Below, piece by piece: positions 19,843-29,983 of a DNA stretch of 64,000 bases. Both the position numbers and the translations under genes were made by a program. The notes under the pieces were generated by a model that did not search any database, was not told the origin of the DNA, and worked only from the letters and a program-made list of their open reading frames with translations. Each line of letters starts with the position of its first letter. Position 1 is the first letter of the stretch. Origin of the DNA: Golubevia sp. BC0850 (Eukaryota > Basidiomycota > Exobasidiomycetes > Golubeviales > Golubeviaceae); contig JAAVVG010000021.1 of NCBI GenBank assembly GCA_012976225.1, forward strand, positions 434,001 through 498,000, in the 5' to 3' direction.

Positions 19843-22460
19843 CTATCGCTTCAACCCCTCAAAATTCAACTCTCCTCCCATCCCCCACCATTTCACCTCA
19901 AACAAGATAATAGCAGCTCCACTAGCAGTAGCAGGACCAATCACCATCAAAGACCATTTTGCGAAACTCAATTTACTAACTTTGATTCCACCTTGTAACA
20001 AACTAGATTTCCAGAGTAGACCGGCCAAAGAAGCTGAGAAAGTCCCACCTAAAGCTCCTACGTTTGAGCCAAAAGCGATTGCGTAGAGAGAAACTTTGAG
20101 AATGAGAGTAGAAGTTGAAGGTGGTAAAGCAGCTAGGAAAAATGGAGATTGTAAAGATTTCGTGAGAAGTAGAGTTGATCCGATGTTGGTTCCGCCAAGC
20201 TGAAGAAAAGAAGGAATTGGAGAAGGTAGGTAAGCAGATGCGACGTGAGAGATGGGATTGAAGGAACCAGGCTGGATGAGAATGGGTGAGACTTACATTG
20301 CAAACTACAACTCCTAAAAAGCTGATGAAGAAAACACTGACTTCAGGTCCGTGTTGACAGACATTTCCTAAGCCTTTACCCATGATGTCTATGAAACCTA
20401 TCTGACTCAAAGATTCAATGAGGATGAAAAATCCCAGAGAGAAGGGTAATAATGGAAGTGGAAGACGTGAGATAATTAGAGAAACCGTTGGGAAAGTTGA
20501 GATTAGAGATGATTTCCAGTGTAAGAGTTTGGCGAGAAATATCTTGCTCTCGGTGAAAGAAGGGAGAGGAGATGGGTTGAGAGGTTTGAGAGAACTAGGG
20601 GTGGGTAGAATTATTGATGAAGAAGAGGATCGAGGTTGCTGAGGACATTGCGGACTTGAAACTTCTTGATCCTTCGAAAATGGATTTCTATCAATTGTGG
20701 CTTCTGTTGAATCGATTCGACTAAGTTCGATGTCTTCTTGAGCTTGACTGATCTCCTGAACTATCGATTCAGACTTGCCTCTTAACCCAGGTCTCCCAAC
20801 TCCATTCAACCTCCTCTGACTTTCCTCTTCAATAGCTGCCTTCGAAACCTCCGATTCTTGATCTCTCTCTCTCTCTTCTCTTTCATTCTCAATTCTACTA
20901 CTCTCTCCTTCTCCGGCGATCTCGTCATCATTAGCTCTGCGTTTCCCATTACCTGTAACTTTCCCCTGGTCTTTCTCCAATCTCTTCTTTTCTCCTCTCC
21001 ACTTCCACCAATCATAAGCTAAATCTTTAGCTAAACAGATGACAGCAGCTGGTACAGATACCATATAAACCTTGACGTCACCATGAGCTACGACAGAAGT
21101 GACAACCAAAAGAATTAAAGTTAAAGTCATGACGACAGTACCAAAAATGGCGCCTATTGGATCTATAAGAACAGATCTAGGATTCACATCTGGAGGAACT
21201 AAATGAGTTGGAATGTAAATGATCGGAGGATGAAATGAAACTTCTTGATCTTCAGATGGGGGCGTTGAAGTTTCAACTTCTTGAGAATTTTCTAGATTTG
21301 AAGGCTCTTTTCCTCTATTTCTCAATCTCATTTCTAGATTCTCCTCTTGATTTTCATCCTTCTTAACCTTGTTTTTAAAGGCACTTTTAATTTCATTGAG
21401 TCTATTCTTGACCCTCTCCTTCTCCACCTTCCTTCTGCCCTTGTTCCTAAAACCAATTAAAATGACTCCCAAAGTGACTGTGGCACTAACTGTGCAAGGA
21501 AAGACCATCACCCCCATATATTCAGTAAATTCAATTCCAAACCCATTCACCACGACTAAATTCGTAGGATTACTACTAACAAGTACACCTGAACTAATGT
21601 TAGCCACGCAAAATTGACCCCAAATCCAAGCATCTGGAGTATTGATCCCAGCTATACGAGTCAAATAAACTAAAAAAGCAGTTCCTGATAAGATTACTGG
21701 ATCATTCCCTACCAGAAGTCCAAGTAGGAAGAAGAATAGGTAAAGTAAGAGGTAAAGCTTATAGCCGTTTGGTTTGGATCCAGAAGTAGAAGACGCTTTT
21801 TGACAGATTAGGAATGCTAGATATCGGAGTAAGCCAGTTGAATCTAGGGAGACTGAGATATAAGCTAGGGAGATGAAAAGAGCTAGAATGTCTAAAGGTT
21901 CTACTCCTGATGTACCTAGAATTCCGGTTTTGATCTCTGAGGAACCTATTGAGGTGGTCATCAATAGAATTAATACACCTAAGAGAGGTGCCCAGACATG
22001 ATCTATGGTCAGGTACTTCCTTGATGGTCGAGATTGAGATCGAGATTGAAGAGATGGGGAAGAAGCAGAGTCATTGACTGCTACTTCTGAACCTTCTTTT
22101 CTAGATTCTCGATTCTGAATTCCATTTGAAATCGGATTGATCTCTGAAAGACAGGGATTCGAGGGGGCTTTCTCTTCTTCTCCAAGTAATCTTTTCCAAA
22201 CGTTTCTGATTCGATTGGTTAACCAAAGAGGAAGTGAAATCTTGATTGGATAGTTCACTATTAATGAAACGAAGGAGAAAACTATGATTACGAAGATTCC
22301 ATGTCCATCTAAATGAGGAGAAGGTGGAAGAGAGCTTGAGTCCGTTTGACGAGCTTTGATTCTGCGAGGAGAGAGAGAGGGAGAATGTCAGCAGAGAGAA
22401 GTAAATAGGTCGAGATCCAGAGACGATTTATTCTCACTGATTCATGGTAGTAGCATCCAT
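19843..22460 (-). CDS. ArsB/CitM-type (ion transporter superfamily) membrane permease
   Basis: Exons 22460..22438, 22361..20297 and 20199..19843 join in phase, giving 814 residues. The first exon is only 23 bases (MDATTMN plus two bases). Many hydrophobic helices are visible, among them GIFVIIVFSFVSLIV, YLLLYLFFFLLGLLVGNDPV, ANISSGVLVSSNPTN and CNLGGTNIGSTLL. The paired re-entrant motifs NDPVILS, SSNPTN and GGTNIG are typical of the ArsB/NhaD/CitM superfamily. The two membrane halves are joined by a cytoplasmic loop of roughly 260 residues, acidic and rich in Ser, Glu and Lys. Fungal homologs are usually labelled arsenite or citrate transporter-like; the substrate cannot be told from sequence. 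The C-terminus ends after a last helix (LMVIGPATASGAAIILFEV). Confidence 0.8.
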
Positions 22461-22811
22461 GCACACAGTTTCAAGAAGAAGAAGATCGGAGGAGGGATGG
22501 GAATCCGGGATGGATTGGGAAGAACTGAATTGAACTTGTGAACGTGGCCAAGAACAAGACTGAGGAGTATTAAAAGCCAGTCTCGATGACAATCAGAGCT
22601 TGCAAGATTTATGATTGAAATCTTATGACTCTGACAAGTCCAACATCCATAATTTTGAGATGCTCCAACATTCAATGGAGAAATGAAATTTGATGAGTGG
22701 TTAAGAAAGCTCGAAGATCAAAATCAGAGTGGAGCCTGTTCGCACTCGCCCTTTCGCACCCCTTAAAAAAAGATTGAAGATGCATTTGCAAGATTACTGA
22801 AGGCATGACAT
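22461..22811. other. Intergenic region between permease start and BZZ1 end
   Basis: These 351 bases should contain the permease promoter (it reads leftward) and the BZZ1 3' UTR. No gene or repeat is seen. Confidence 0.4.
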
Positions 22812-25433
22812 TTACAAAGCTTGAATATGATTACTCGGAACGATTCCCACTCGCCCTTCTTTCACCACCTCTACCCAACCCTCACCAAATTCATATCCCA
22901 GACTTGTCAACTCGATCCTCTCTCCTTCCATCAGACTAAGTTCTTCCGAATCAGCAGCCGCATAATCATACATGGCTTGAACGAACTTTCCACATCCTAG
23001 AGCAGGCGAGGTCTCTGTTTCCTCAGTAGCCAAAGACTCCCCTTGCGAGTTTCCGAAATCGCAGTAGGCTGTCGGCACGAGTCCTGATCGAGAACCAGAT
23101 CGAACTTTGATCCAACCACAATCGTCAGAGTCGTCTTCTATCAGCTCGATGGCATCTCCCTCTGGGAATAAAAATCCAGAAGAGAGAGAGGTCAGAATTG
23201 CTTCACACAAAGATTACTCTCTCTTTGACTCACCTTTCACTGTCAATTCGAAGGGACTTGTAGCATCGAAGCCATAAATCATTCTTCCCTTTGGGTTCTC
23301 AGACATCCTTGCACTGGTAGCCATGGAAGGGGAGCGAGCTATTGATCCAGTAGCAGCAGTGGAAGCAGTCGTCGTGACTGAAAAACTTCTCGCCAGTGTT
23401 GACCCTGAAGCGGAACCAGCCTCTGAAGCTTGCGGAGGCGAAGATCTGCAATCTGCTGGAACCTGGAAGGAAGAACTTCAGACCTGTCAGGATAGAGAAC
23501 AGCGCTTACGTTCACTCCCTCCCCACTACTCACCTTCATCTCGCACTTGCTGTGAACTGTATATCCACAAGGCTTACAAACGAAGCCTTGTTTAGCGATA
23601 CCCCAGATAGTTCCTTCGCAGAAATTACACGTCGTTGGAATAGTGAAAGAAGCAGGTTTGAACCTATGAGGTCTAGCTTCTCCTTCGTCATCACCTATCG
23701 CTGAGATGATACATTCGACTTCAGTTTCCAATAGGACTATCATGGTCTGATGAGACAGAAGCTGTCTTGAACAGTCGAGCAAGTTCTGTTGAAGAAGGGA
23801 AGAGAAGTTCAGCTCAACATTTCTCTTAACCCTTCTCTCATTTTTCGAACTCACCTCCATCACTTCATCTCCATCTCCCAATCCCTCCTGCCTCTCGTAA
23901 GCCTCTCTCAAATTCTCCAATCCAGCAATCTCTCTCCTCTTAGTCTCAACCAAAGGTTTTAACTCTCTCAATTTCTTCCTGGCTCTCAAAAGTTTATTCT
24001 GAAGAAAAACTTTAGAACTTTCCGAAACCGAAGGATCTGGATTATCGAAGAATCCAACACAAGGTTCAAATTCCCAATCTCTAGGTTCTTCCCATTTCTT
24101 TCTATTAGCTTCTATGAATTCTTTTTGATCGACCTCAGGTTTGAATCCATTCTCAGCAGTTGTGATAAGTCCACCAAAACTAGCCCCCAATTCTTGATGA
24201 TGAGTTTCCAGAACTCCGTAAGCTTTGGTTAAAGAATTCATCAATCGATTGTTAGAAAGCGCCAATAACAATTGATAATGATCCTGAATAGAAACCAAAT
24301 CAACTTCATAAAAATTCGTCTTACTTTTGTTTGCAGAAGCGATTGAAATCAAATAAAGGTTTTTACCATTTCCCATATCTTCTTCTCTAGCCTCGAAATC
24401 TTTGATGGCTCTCTCTCGATGTTTGTCATGAGATTCTGCTTTTTCTTTCTTATTTCGAGTGGCTTCGGATTCATGACACAGTTCATCATATTTGACTTTT
24501 GATTTTTGTCTCTCTGACCATACTTTATCTCGGTCTGCTAAGACATGTTGAGCATATGAGAAATGTCTAGATGCCATTTGTTGTCGTTTGTTGATTCCAT
24601 TGGTTAGAGAGGTTGAAAGTTGAGATAGGGAATCGGACAGGTTGATGTGGTGCGAGACTTCCGATTGGGTTGAGGTGAGGAGAGGTTGGAGGAGAGCTGT
24701 TTGAAGAGTGCTGAAGGAGACAAAAAGGAAAGGAAAGGAAAGATGAGAAGAAGTAATCGAGAACTTTTTGAGCATTGGACAAGACTGGAAGAAGGAAAGG
24801 GAGCCACTTCTCAGGGTGGGAGGGAAGGGAAGAAGCTCTCTAGTCCCTGTACCTCTTAATTGCTCCTGATCGAAACTCCAGAGGACTATGAAAGATTAGT
24901 CTTCTAGCGCGAGAATGAAATGAACATGCTCTATCCACAGGAGAGAGCTCCAAAGATGAAGGTGTCAAGCCAAGACCCTTTGATAATCACCATCTCCTGG
25001 AGCTTCTGATGCCCCATCAAGTCCCTTCTCTTTTGTTAAGCATAGTCGCAATGGTGTCAAAGCTCCACTCACACGAGCTCACAGAGCTCTAACACTCACT
25101 ATCTCTCGCCTTCACCTTCTCTCCACCTTCCCTCTGGTCCAACACAGCATTCCTTCTCTTTCTTCTCTCTCTTTGCTTGAAACTTGCTGGAGATGGAAGC
25201 GAGCTTGACAGAGTACTCCTTCTCTAGGGCTGCCCTCTCTGATAAGAAGTTGGCTACGTCAGTAGATAGGGATAGATGAGACTGGAGGTTGGAATGGATT
25301 GGCGATAGATGGTCCTGAGTAGAACAGAGGGTGAGATGGGATGGAATCGGTTCAGCTTAAAGAGAATCAAGACTGATTTCTTGATAGAACTTACAGGTAA
25401 AGCTGAACCAAAAGAGAGACCTGAATCTGCCAT
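22812..25433 (-). CDS. BZZ1: BZZ1-type F-BAR, C1 and double-SH3 protein
   Basis: Bzz1 binds membranes and activates Las17/WASP-driven actin assembly at endocytic sites. Exons are 25433..25395, 25314..25100, 24710..23855, 23785..23534, 23462..23234 and 23161..22812; phases agree, giving 646 residues. The F-BAR domain starts at the N-terminus (FLSERAALEKEYSVKL) and continues as long coiled coil (VLADRDKVWSERQKSKVKYD, REIAGLENLREAYE). A C1 zinc domain follows: HRFKPASFTIPTTCNFCEG, then GFVCKPCGYTVHSKCEMKVP. Two SH3 domains close the protein, the first with GRMIYGFDATSPFELTV and GLVPTAY, the second with VQAMYDYAAADSEELSL and GIVPSNHI. The intron at 23854..23786 is 69 bases and free of stops in frame, so a form 23 residues longer is possible. 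The N-terminal exons were located by phase and F-BAR similarity. Confidence 0.88.
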
Positions 25434-25553
25434 GACAGAAGATGTGCACCTAGTACTGCCTACCGATCGGATGACTCTCCAACCAGAGCGAGGTTGAGTT
25501 TGGTTGTAGGTAAGTTGAATTGATGAGAAGCGAAATCCCAAATATCAAGAGAA

Positions 25554-26138
25554 ATGGCAAGGGAAAGAGTTGAAAGAATGAAGGAAGAAGATGAGTGTCG
25601 ATGGGAAGAGCAGTCGAACCTCCTTGAATTGCCTCTCAGAGCCTCAAAGAAGATCGACCCCTCGATATTTTACTGTCTTCCTCCTTCTTTTATATCACCC
25701 TTAGATGGTCACAATGAGGAACCTGTCAGATCCAGTCTTCCAGAATTCCTTCCAAAGTTCAGCTTCAAAATCCTACACTCCGTATTCGACTTTCTTCCTG
25801 GATCCAAGCAACTGAAATGTCCTCTTCATTGGCTGCTTACTCCGGAAAATGAAAAAGCTGAGAGCTACATGCCCAATTTCCTGCTGGCCACAGAGAGAAG
25901 AGAACTTTCGAGGGAAATCAGTCTCAGCGCTCTCCATCTTCGAAGTGAAGAAGACGAAAAATCTCCGAGAAGCGTTAGGAACAGGCTGTATACGAGGCAT
26001 ACACCAGAGAAAAATTCAACTCTTGCTGAGGGCGCGATGGGCTTGAAGTTCTTAAGACTCTCTGGCTGTCGATGGAAGATATGGTCTTTATCAAACGCCC
26101 TCTTGCTAGTCTCTCTTTCTCGCCCTACATCTTCTTAG
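25554..26138 (+). CDS. Unrecognised ORF, 194 codons
   Basis: ATG 25554 opens a frame with a Leu/Phe-rich segment (LPEFLPKFSFKILHSVFDFL) that loosely resembles an F-box helix pair, then charged sequence. It ends at 26138. The following 130 bases remain open in another frame (VALAIERICLVQGSATSII), which hints at a frame-broken gene. No family is recognised. It begins 120 bases from the BZZ1 start on the other strand. It may be a decayed F-box-like gene or a chance frame. Confidence 0.25.
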   Translation: MARERVERMKEEDECRWEEQSNLLELPLRASKKIDPSIFYCLPPSFISPLDGHNEEPVRSSLPEFLPKFSFKILHSVFDFLPGSKQLKCPLHWLLTPENEKAESYMPNFLLATERRELSREISLSALHLRSEEDEKSPRSVRNRLYTRHTPEKNSTLAEGAMGLKFLRLSGCRWKIWSLSNALLLVSLSRPTSS

Positions 26139-26545
26139 TAGCTCTGGCTATTGAGAGGATTTGTCTGGTTCAGGGATCCGCGACGTCAATCATACGGATT
26201 CATCTGGTTCAAATCGCTGGCGATCTGTAGAGTACAAACTACAGCCAGAGCAACGAGCATCTGGAGTCTTTCACACTTCGCTCCGTGATTTCATCGAGAC
26301 CAGTCTCGATAGGTATCTTCCCCATACCAACTGAAGGTTAAACCGATGGCAGTCCAGTCAGAATTCTCGAAAAATGAGTTGGATTCGCACTCCCAAAATT
26401 TGCCACCTTTGCCACCGGCGCCAGCCTGGTTTCTCTTCAATCTCCGATTCCAAACCACCTGAGATTTCTTTTGAAACCCTTTCTTTCTTTCCACACTTCA
26501 TCTTCTCCTCAACTTATACCATCCTCCATCGAACCTACATCTATC
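26139..26545 (+). promoter_or_regulatory. Upstream region of chitin deacetylase
   Basis: These 407 bases precede the chitin deacetylase ATG. The last 90 bases are pyrimidine-rich (CTTCATCTTCTCCTC), as is usual for a fungal leader. No other feature is supported. Confidence 0.35.
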
Positions 26546-28808
26546 ATGTTCTCAAAGCTTTCAGTCTCTCTTCTAGCTCTGGCCATGTCCAGTCAAGTCA
26601 TGGCTTCTCCAAGCAAGGTCCAACACCTTGAAAAGAGACAATCTGCTTCTGTCACTCCAACCGCTGGACAGATGTCTGGAAACGGTAAACCTTACCCTTC
26701 TGCTGGAGCTACACCTCCTCAAGATTCAATCCCTCAAGATTGGATTGACAAGTACAACGCTGTGAGTTGCGTGGGGAGGGTTTGTGCACAGCGTCGGTGG
26801 CTGACTGATAGGGGTGGTCGCACAGAGTCATGGCTCCAGTGTTTGCATGCACATCCAGAGAATCCGTCTCAAAAGACAAGTTCAAGAAACTGAATCTCGT
26901 TGGAGGGAGAGACTGTTACCGAGAAGCTCTTGCGACGGGAGACCATGCAGCATGTTTGTTTCAGCCCCAGCTCTTCCCCGCCGCATTCCTACTCATGCTG
27001 TGAATCGCTGTCTGGCCCTTCTTCATACAGGCCAAGTCTGCTGGAAAGATCCCAGACATTCCGGTCACTACCTTGGATGCCACAACAGGACTTCCAGCTT
27101 ACCCTGCTGGAACAGACATGACAAATGTATGCAGTTGGTCTCTTCAGAAGTGCTACAATGGAGACATCAACGTAGCTCCACCTGGACAAGTCGGAATCTC
27201 CTTCGATGGTGAGTCCATCAGTCTCTGCTGCTGGTGGTCATGGACTCTGCTGGTGGTGGCCAGGGGGGCTCTTCACTCACTAGAGGTTTTGTATTTCTTC
27301 CCAATCAGATGGTCCATATCCAATCTCTTCCTCTTTCGCCCAATATCTTTCTTCAAACAATATTGAGTCTTCCCATTTCTTAATTGGTTCTGAGATCATG
27401 TACAATCCTCAAGCTTTCGTCGATATGGCCAACGCCTCCCCTCCTCTTCACTTCGGAGTTCACACTTTCTCTCACTCTCAAATGACTGGAAAGACCGACA
27501 TGGAACTCTTGGGAGAGCTTGGTTGGGTTTCTCAGATTATTTACGATGTTGCCGGAAAGGTTCCTATCTACTGGAGGTGAGTAGAAAAGAAAGCTAGTCA
27601 AGTTCCCGTCTTTCTCCTCTCACCCAGTTCCACTCTTTCCCTCACCCCTTCTAGACCTCCACAGGGAGATATTGACAACAGAGTCAGAGCTGTCGCTGAA
27701 GAAGTGTTCTCAATGACGTGAGTAGAAGAAGTGAACCGCAAAATCTGCTGCTGGCCACCGCTGACCTTCTCCAACCTCTCCTCCCAAAGCTCCGTCATGT
27801 GGACTGAAGGAAGCCAAGGTTATCCCATCGATAGCTACGACTTGAACGACTACTGCTTAAGTTCGTCTAGTTCTCAATGGAGAGAAAATGAAAGATGAAG
27901 GGAGACAGGAGAGAAGAAGCCTCTGCCCCTGCCCCTGCATTCGATGAAAGCTTACGTTGCAATCTTTCTTCCCTCCTCTTCCCTTCCTTCTCTCCTCTCT
28001 TCTGCTCGACTTCTCCAGGGTGAGTCCTATATAAGAGATGTGGATCAAACAAAATAGAGGAATCCCTTCCTCTGCACCCCTAGTCGACACATTAGAAAAG
28101 CTCACATCGCGACCTGCTTCTGCTTTTTCTTTGCCCTTTTCTCTCCAGGGATGGATCCGGCACTGCGGAAGACGTTACCCAATGTCAGCCTGTAACCTAC
28201 CAAGGCGTCGTCGACGGAATGAAGGGTTGGGCTGATCAAACCCCCAAGACCTTGGGATTCTTAGGACTCGAGCATGAAACCACTGACCAAAGTACAAACG
28301 CTTTCAAGGAGTACTACGCTGAGCTGCAGTCCAAGGGATGGAAAACTTCGAACATGTGAGCTCCTGTTCTTGTTTCTACCAAACGCCAGAATCTCGTCCT
28401 GACCCCTACTTTCACTCTCTTAACAGCGCCGGACTTCAAAATCTTCCTTGGTACGCCAACCAACAAGGAGAGAACGATCAAGCCGCCAAGGTCGACACCA
28501 TCATTCCAACTGTTGCAGCCCTCGATATCAGCAACCCAGCCGCCGCTGCAGGATCAAGTGATGCTCCAGCAACTACTCTTGGAGCTGCATCCTCTGCCAC
28601 TTCTGCCGCCTCTTCAAGTTCTGCTTCTTCATCATCGAGTAGCCAGAGCAGCTCTTCCGCCGGACCTTCAACCACCAGAACTCCAGCTTCAAACACCTCC
28701 AACGCAAGTTCAGGAAGTGGAAACGGAGCTTTCTCTTCAATTTCTGTGAATGCTTTCGTTCCAGTCTTTGTCGCTACTTTCGCCATCGCTTCTCTTTCTC
28801 TATTATAA
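26546..28808 (+). CDS. Chitin deacetylase (CE4), secreted and GPI-anchored
   Basis: Removes acetyl groups from cell-wall chitin to make chitosan. Exons are 26546-26761, 27031-27208, 27309-27576, 27655-27717, 27790-27864, 28149-28355 and 28427-28808; phases agree, giving 462 residues. A signal peptide (MFSKLSVSLLALAMSSQVMA) and a KR processing-like site precede the CE4 domain. Its motifs are GISFDDGPYP (general base and metal aspartates), HFGVHTFSHSQM (metal histidines), YWRPPQGDIDNR and VMWTEGSQGYP. The C-terminus is Ser/Thr/Ala-rich and ends in a hydrophobic run (VFVATFAIASLSLL), the pattern of a GPI signal. The donor after exon 5 (TTC followed by GTCTAG) is weak but is the choice that keeps phase. 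Intron 5 (27865-28148) is partly repeated downstream at 29315-29520. Confidence 0.9.
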
Positions 28809-29258
28809 GGAGGTTTAGAGGATGCTGATCCTTCGACAAGCCTCAATCCTTATCCAAAATCATCTTCCGCGGAGCTCTGCATCTTGCGTAGAAGAAAATC
28901 TCTCCTGCACTTTTCCACTTCCAGCTACCTTTGATGCCACATATCCTTTTACGTGAATCGTTTGAGTTATCTGCTCCTCTATTGCTACAATCTAAACGCT
29001 TCTCAACGGACCATCTATTCACTCACCCTGCCCTCTTGTTTTTCGAATTTCCTCACCTCTCTCTTTTCTGATGTTTGTTTTGCTTTCCCTGTTTTCCCTC
29101 TAATGTTTATGCCTGTTTCTAGAGTACAATAACTTCGACGCTCTCAGATCTTTGTCTCATGTCCCGAACTCTAGAACCTCTCTGCACTTTAGAAGGCAGA
29201 TCTGTAGATGGGGTAGAGAAGCTGTGTGAATCGAAGGCTGGAAAAGTCGACCAAGGGA
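28809..29258. other. 3' region of chitin deacetylase
   Basis: It is pyrimidine-rich and AT-richer than the gene, with no open frame of note. It should hold the 3' UTR and end of transcription of chitin deacetylase. Confidence 0.35.
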
Positions 29259-29736
29259 GAAAAATGAAAAGACTTTTGGAACGTGATACTCAACAGAATG
29301 ACTTTTGCCTGAGTCAGTCTAGTCCTCAATGGAGAGAAAATGAAAGATGAAGAGAGACAGGAGAGAAGAACCCTCTGCCTCTGCCCCTGCATTCGAGGAA
29401 AGCTTACATTGGATCAGACAAAATAGAGGAATCCCTTCCTCTGCACCCCTAGTCGACACATTAGAAAAGCTCACATCGCGACCTGCTTCTGCTTTTTCTT
29501 TGCCCTTTTCTCTCCAGGGATGGATCTGGAACTGCTGAAGACATGCAGATCTGCCAGTCGGTCACTTACCAAGGTGTCCAACATGTGAGTTCCAGTCATT
29601 TTGGTGTCTACTAAACTCGAGCATCTTGTCCTGACCCCTAGTTTCTCTCTCTCTTCAACAGCGCTGTTCTCCATGGCGATGTGGCGAAGGAAAGAAAATG
29701 AAAAGTGTTTCGGAACGTGATACTCTGATGGAGATG
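29259..29736 (+). repeat. Imperfect direct repeats flanking the chitin deacetylase fragment
   Basis: About 29259-29302 and 29691-29736 share a segment reading AAAATGAAAAG, then a few changed bases, then GGAACGTGATACTC. They stand in the same orientation at either side of the partial gene copy. This arrangement could result from local duplication or from an insertion event. Confidence 0.55.
29311..29680 (+). pseudogene. Partial duplicate of chitin deacetylase (intron 5 to start of exon 7)
   Basis: This stretch copies, in the same orientation, the 3' half of the gene upstream: most of intron 5, a shortened exon 6, intron 6 and the first bases of exon 7. About 110 bases of intron 5, ending at CTCCAGGGATGGATC, are essentially identical to 28045-28157. 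The exon part then diverges (DGSGTAEDMQICQSVTYQGV against DGSGTAEDVTQCQPVTYQGV) and lacks about 140 bases. Relative to the source intron the copy lacks roughly 90 bases near 29405. No start codon, signal peptide or catalytic motif is included, so it is a fragment and not a gene. Confidence 0.75.
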
Positions 29737-29799
29737 AGCTTCAAGATAATCTTCAGCATTTTCTCTTTTTACTCAAACCTGTGTGTTGTTAATTGGGAA

Positions 29800-29925
29800 C
29801 CCGTCACCAAGACCTGAACGACCGCCAAAAAATCTGAACAGGTCACCGAATTTTCAAACTTCTCACCAAAAAGACTGGACAGCCCACAAAAATCTTCAAA
29901 CCTTCCACTCCAAAATCACAATACA
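29800..29925. repeat. Degenerate ~21-bp tandem repeat
   Basis: Six imperfect units can be laid out at a 21-base step starting at 29800 (for example CCCGTCACCAAGACCTGAAC, ACCGCCAAAAAATCTGAACA, TCACCAAAAAGACTGGACAG). The shared core is CACC/CCA, an A-rich patch, then CTGAAC or TTCAAAC. It lies just beyond the 3' end of the PEX gene. Confidence 0.45.
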
Positions 29926-29983
29926 GGTATGTAAACGTTACAAATCATCGTAACAAGAGCAGGAGAACAGGGTTCACTCAATC

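Noticed and set aside
25100-25200. Alternative BZZ1 donor at GAAGGTGAAG near 25115
   Set aside because: It gives the wrong phase for the next exon. The GTGAGTGTT donor at 25099 keeps the F-BAR frame.
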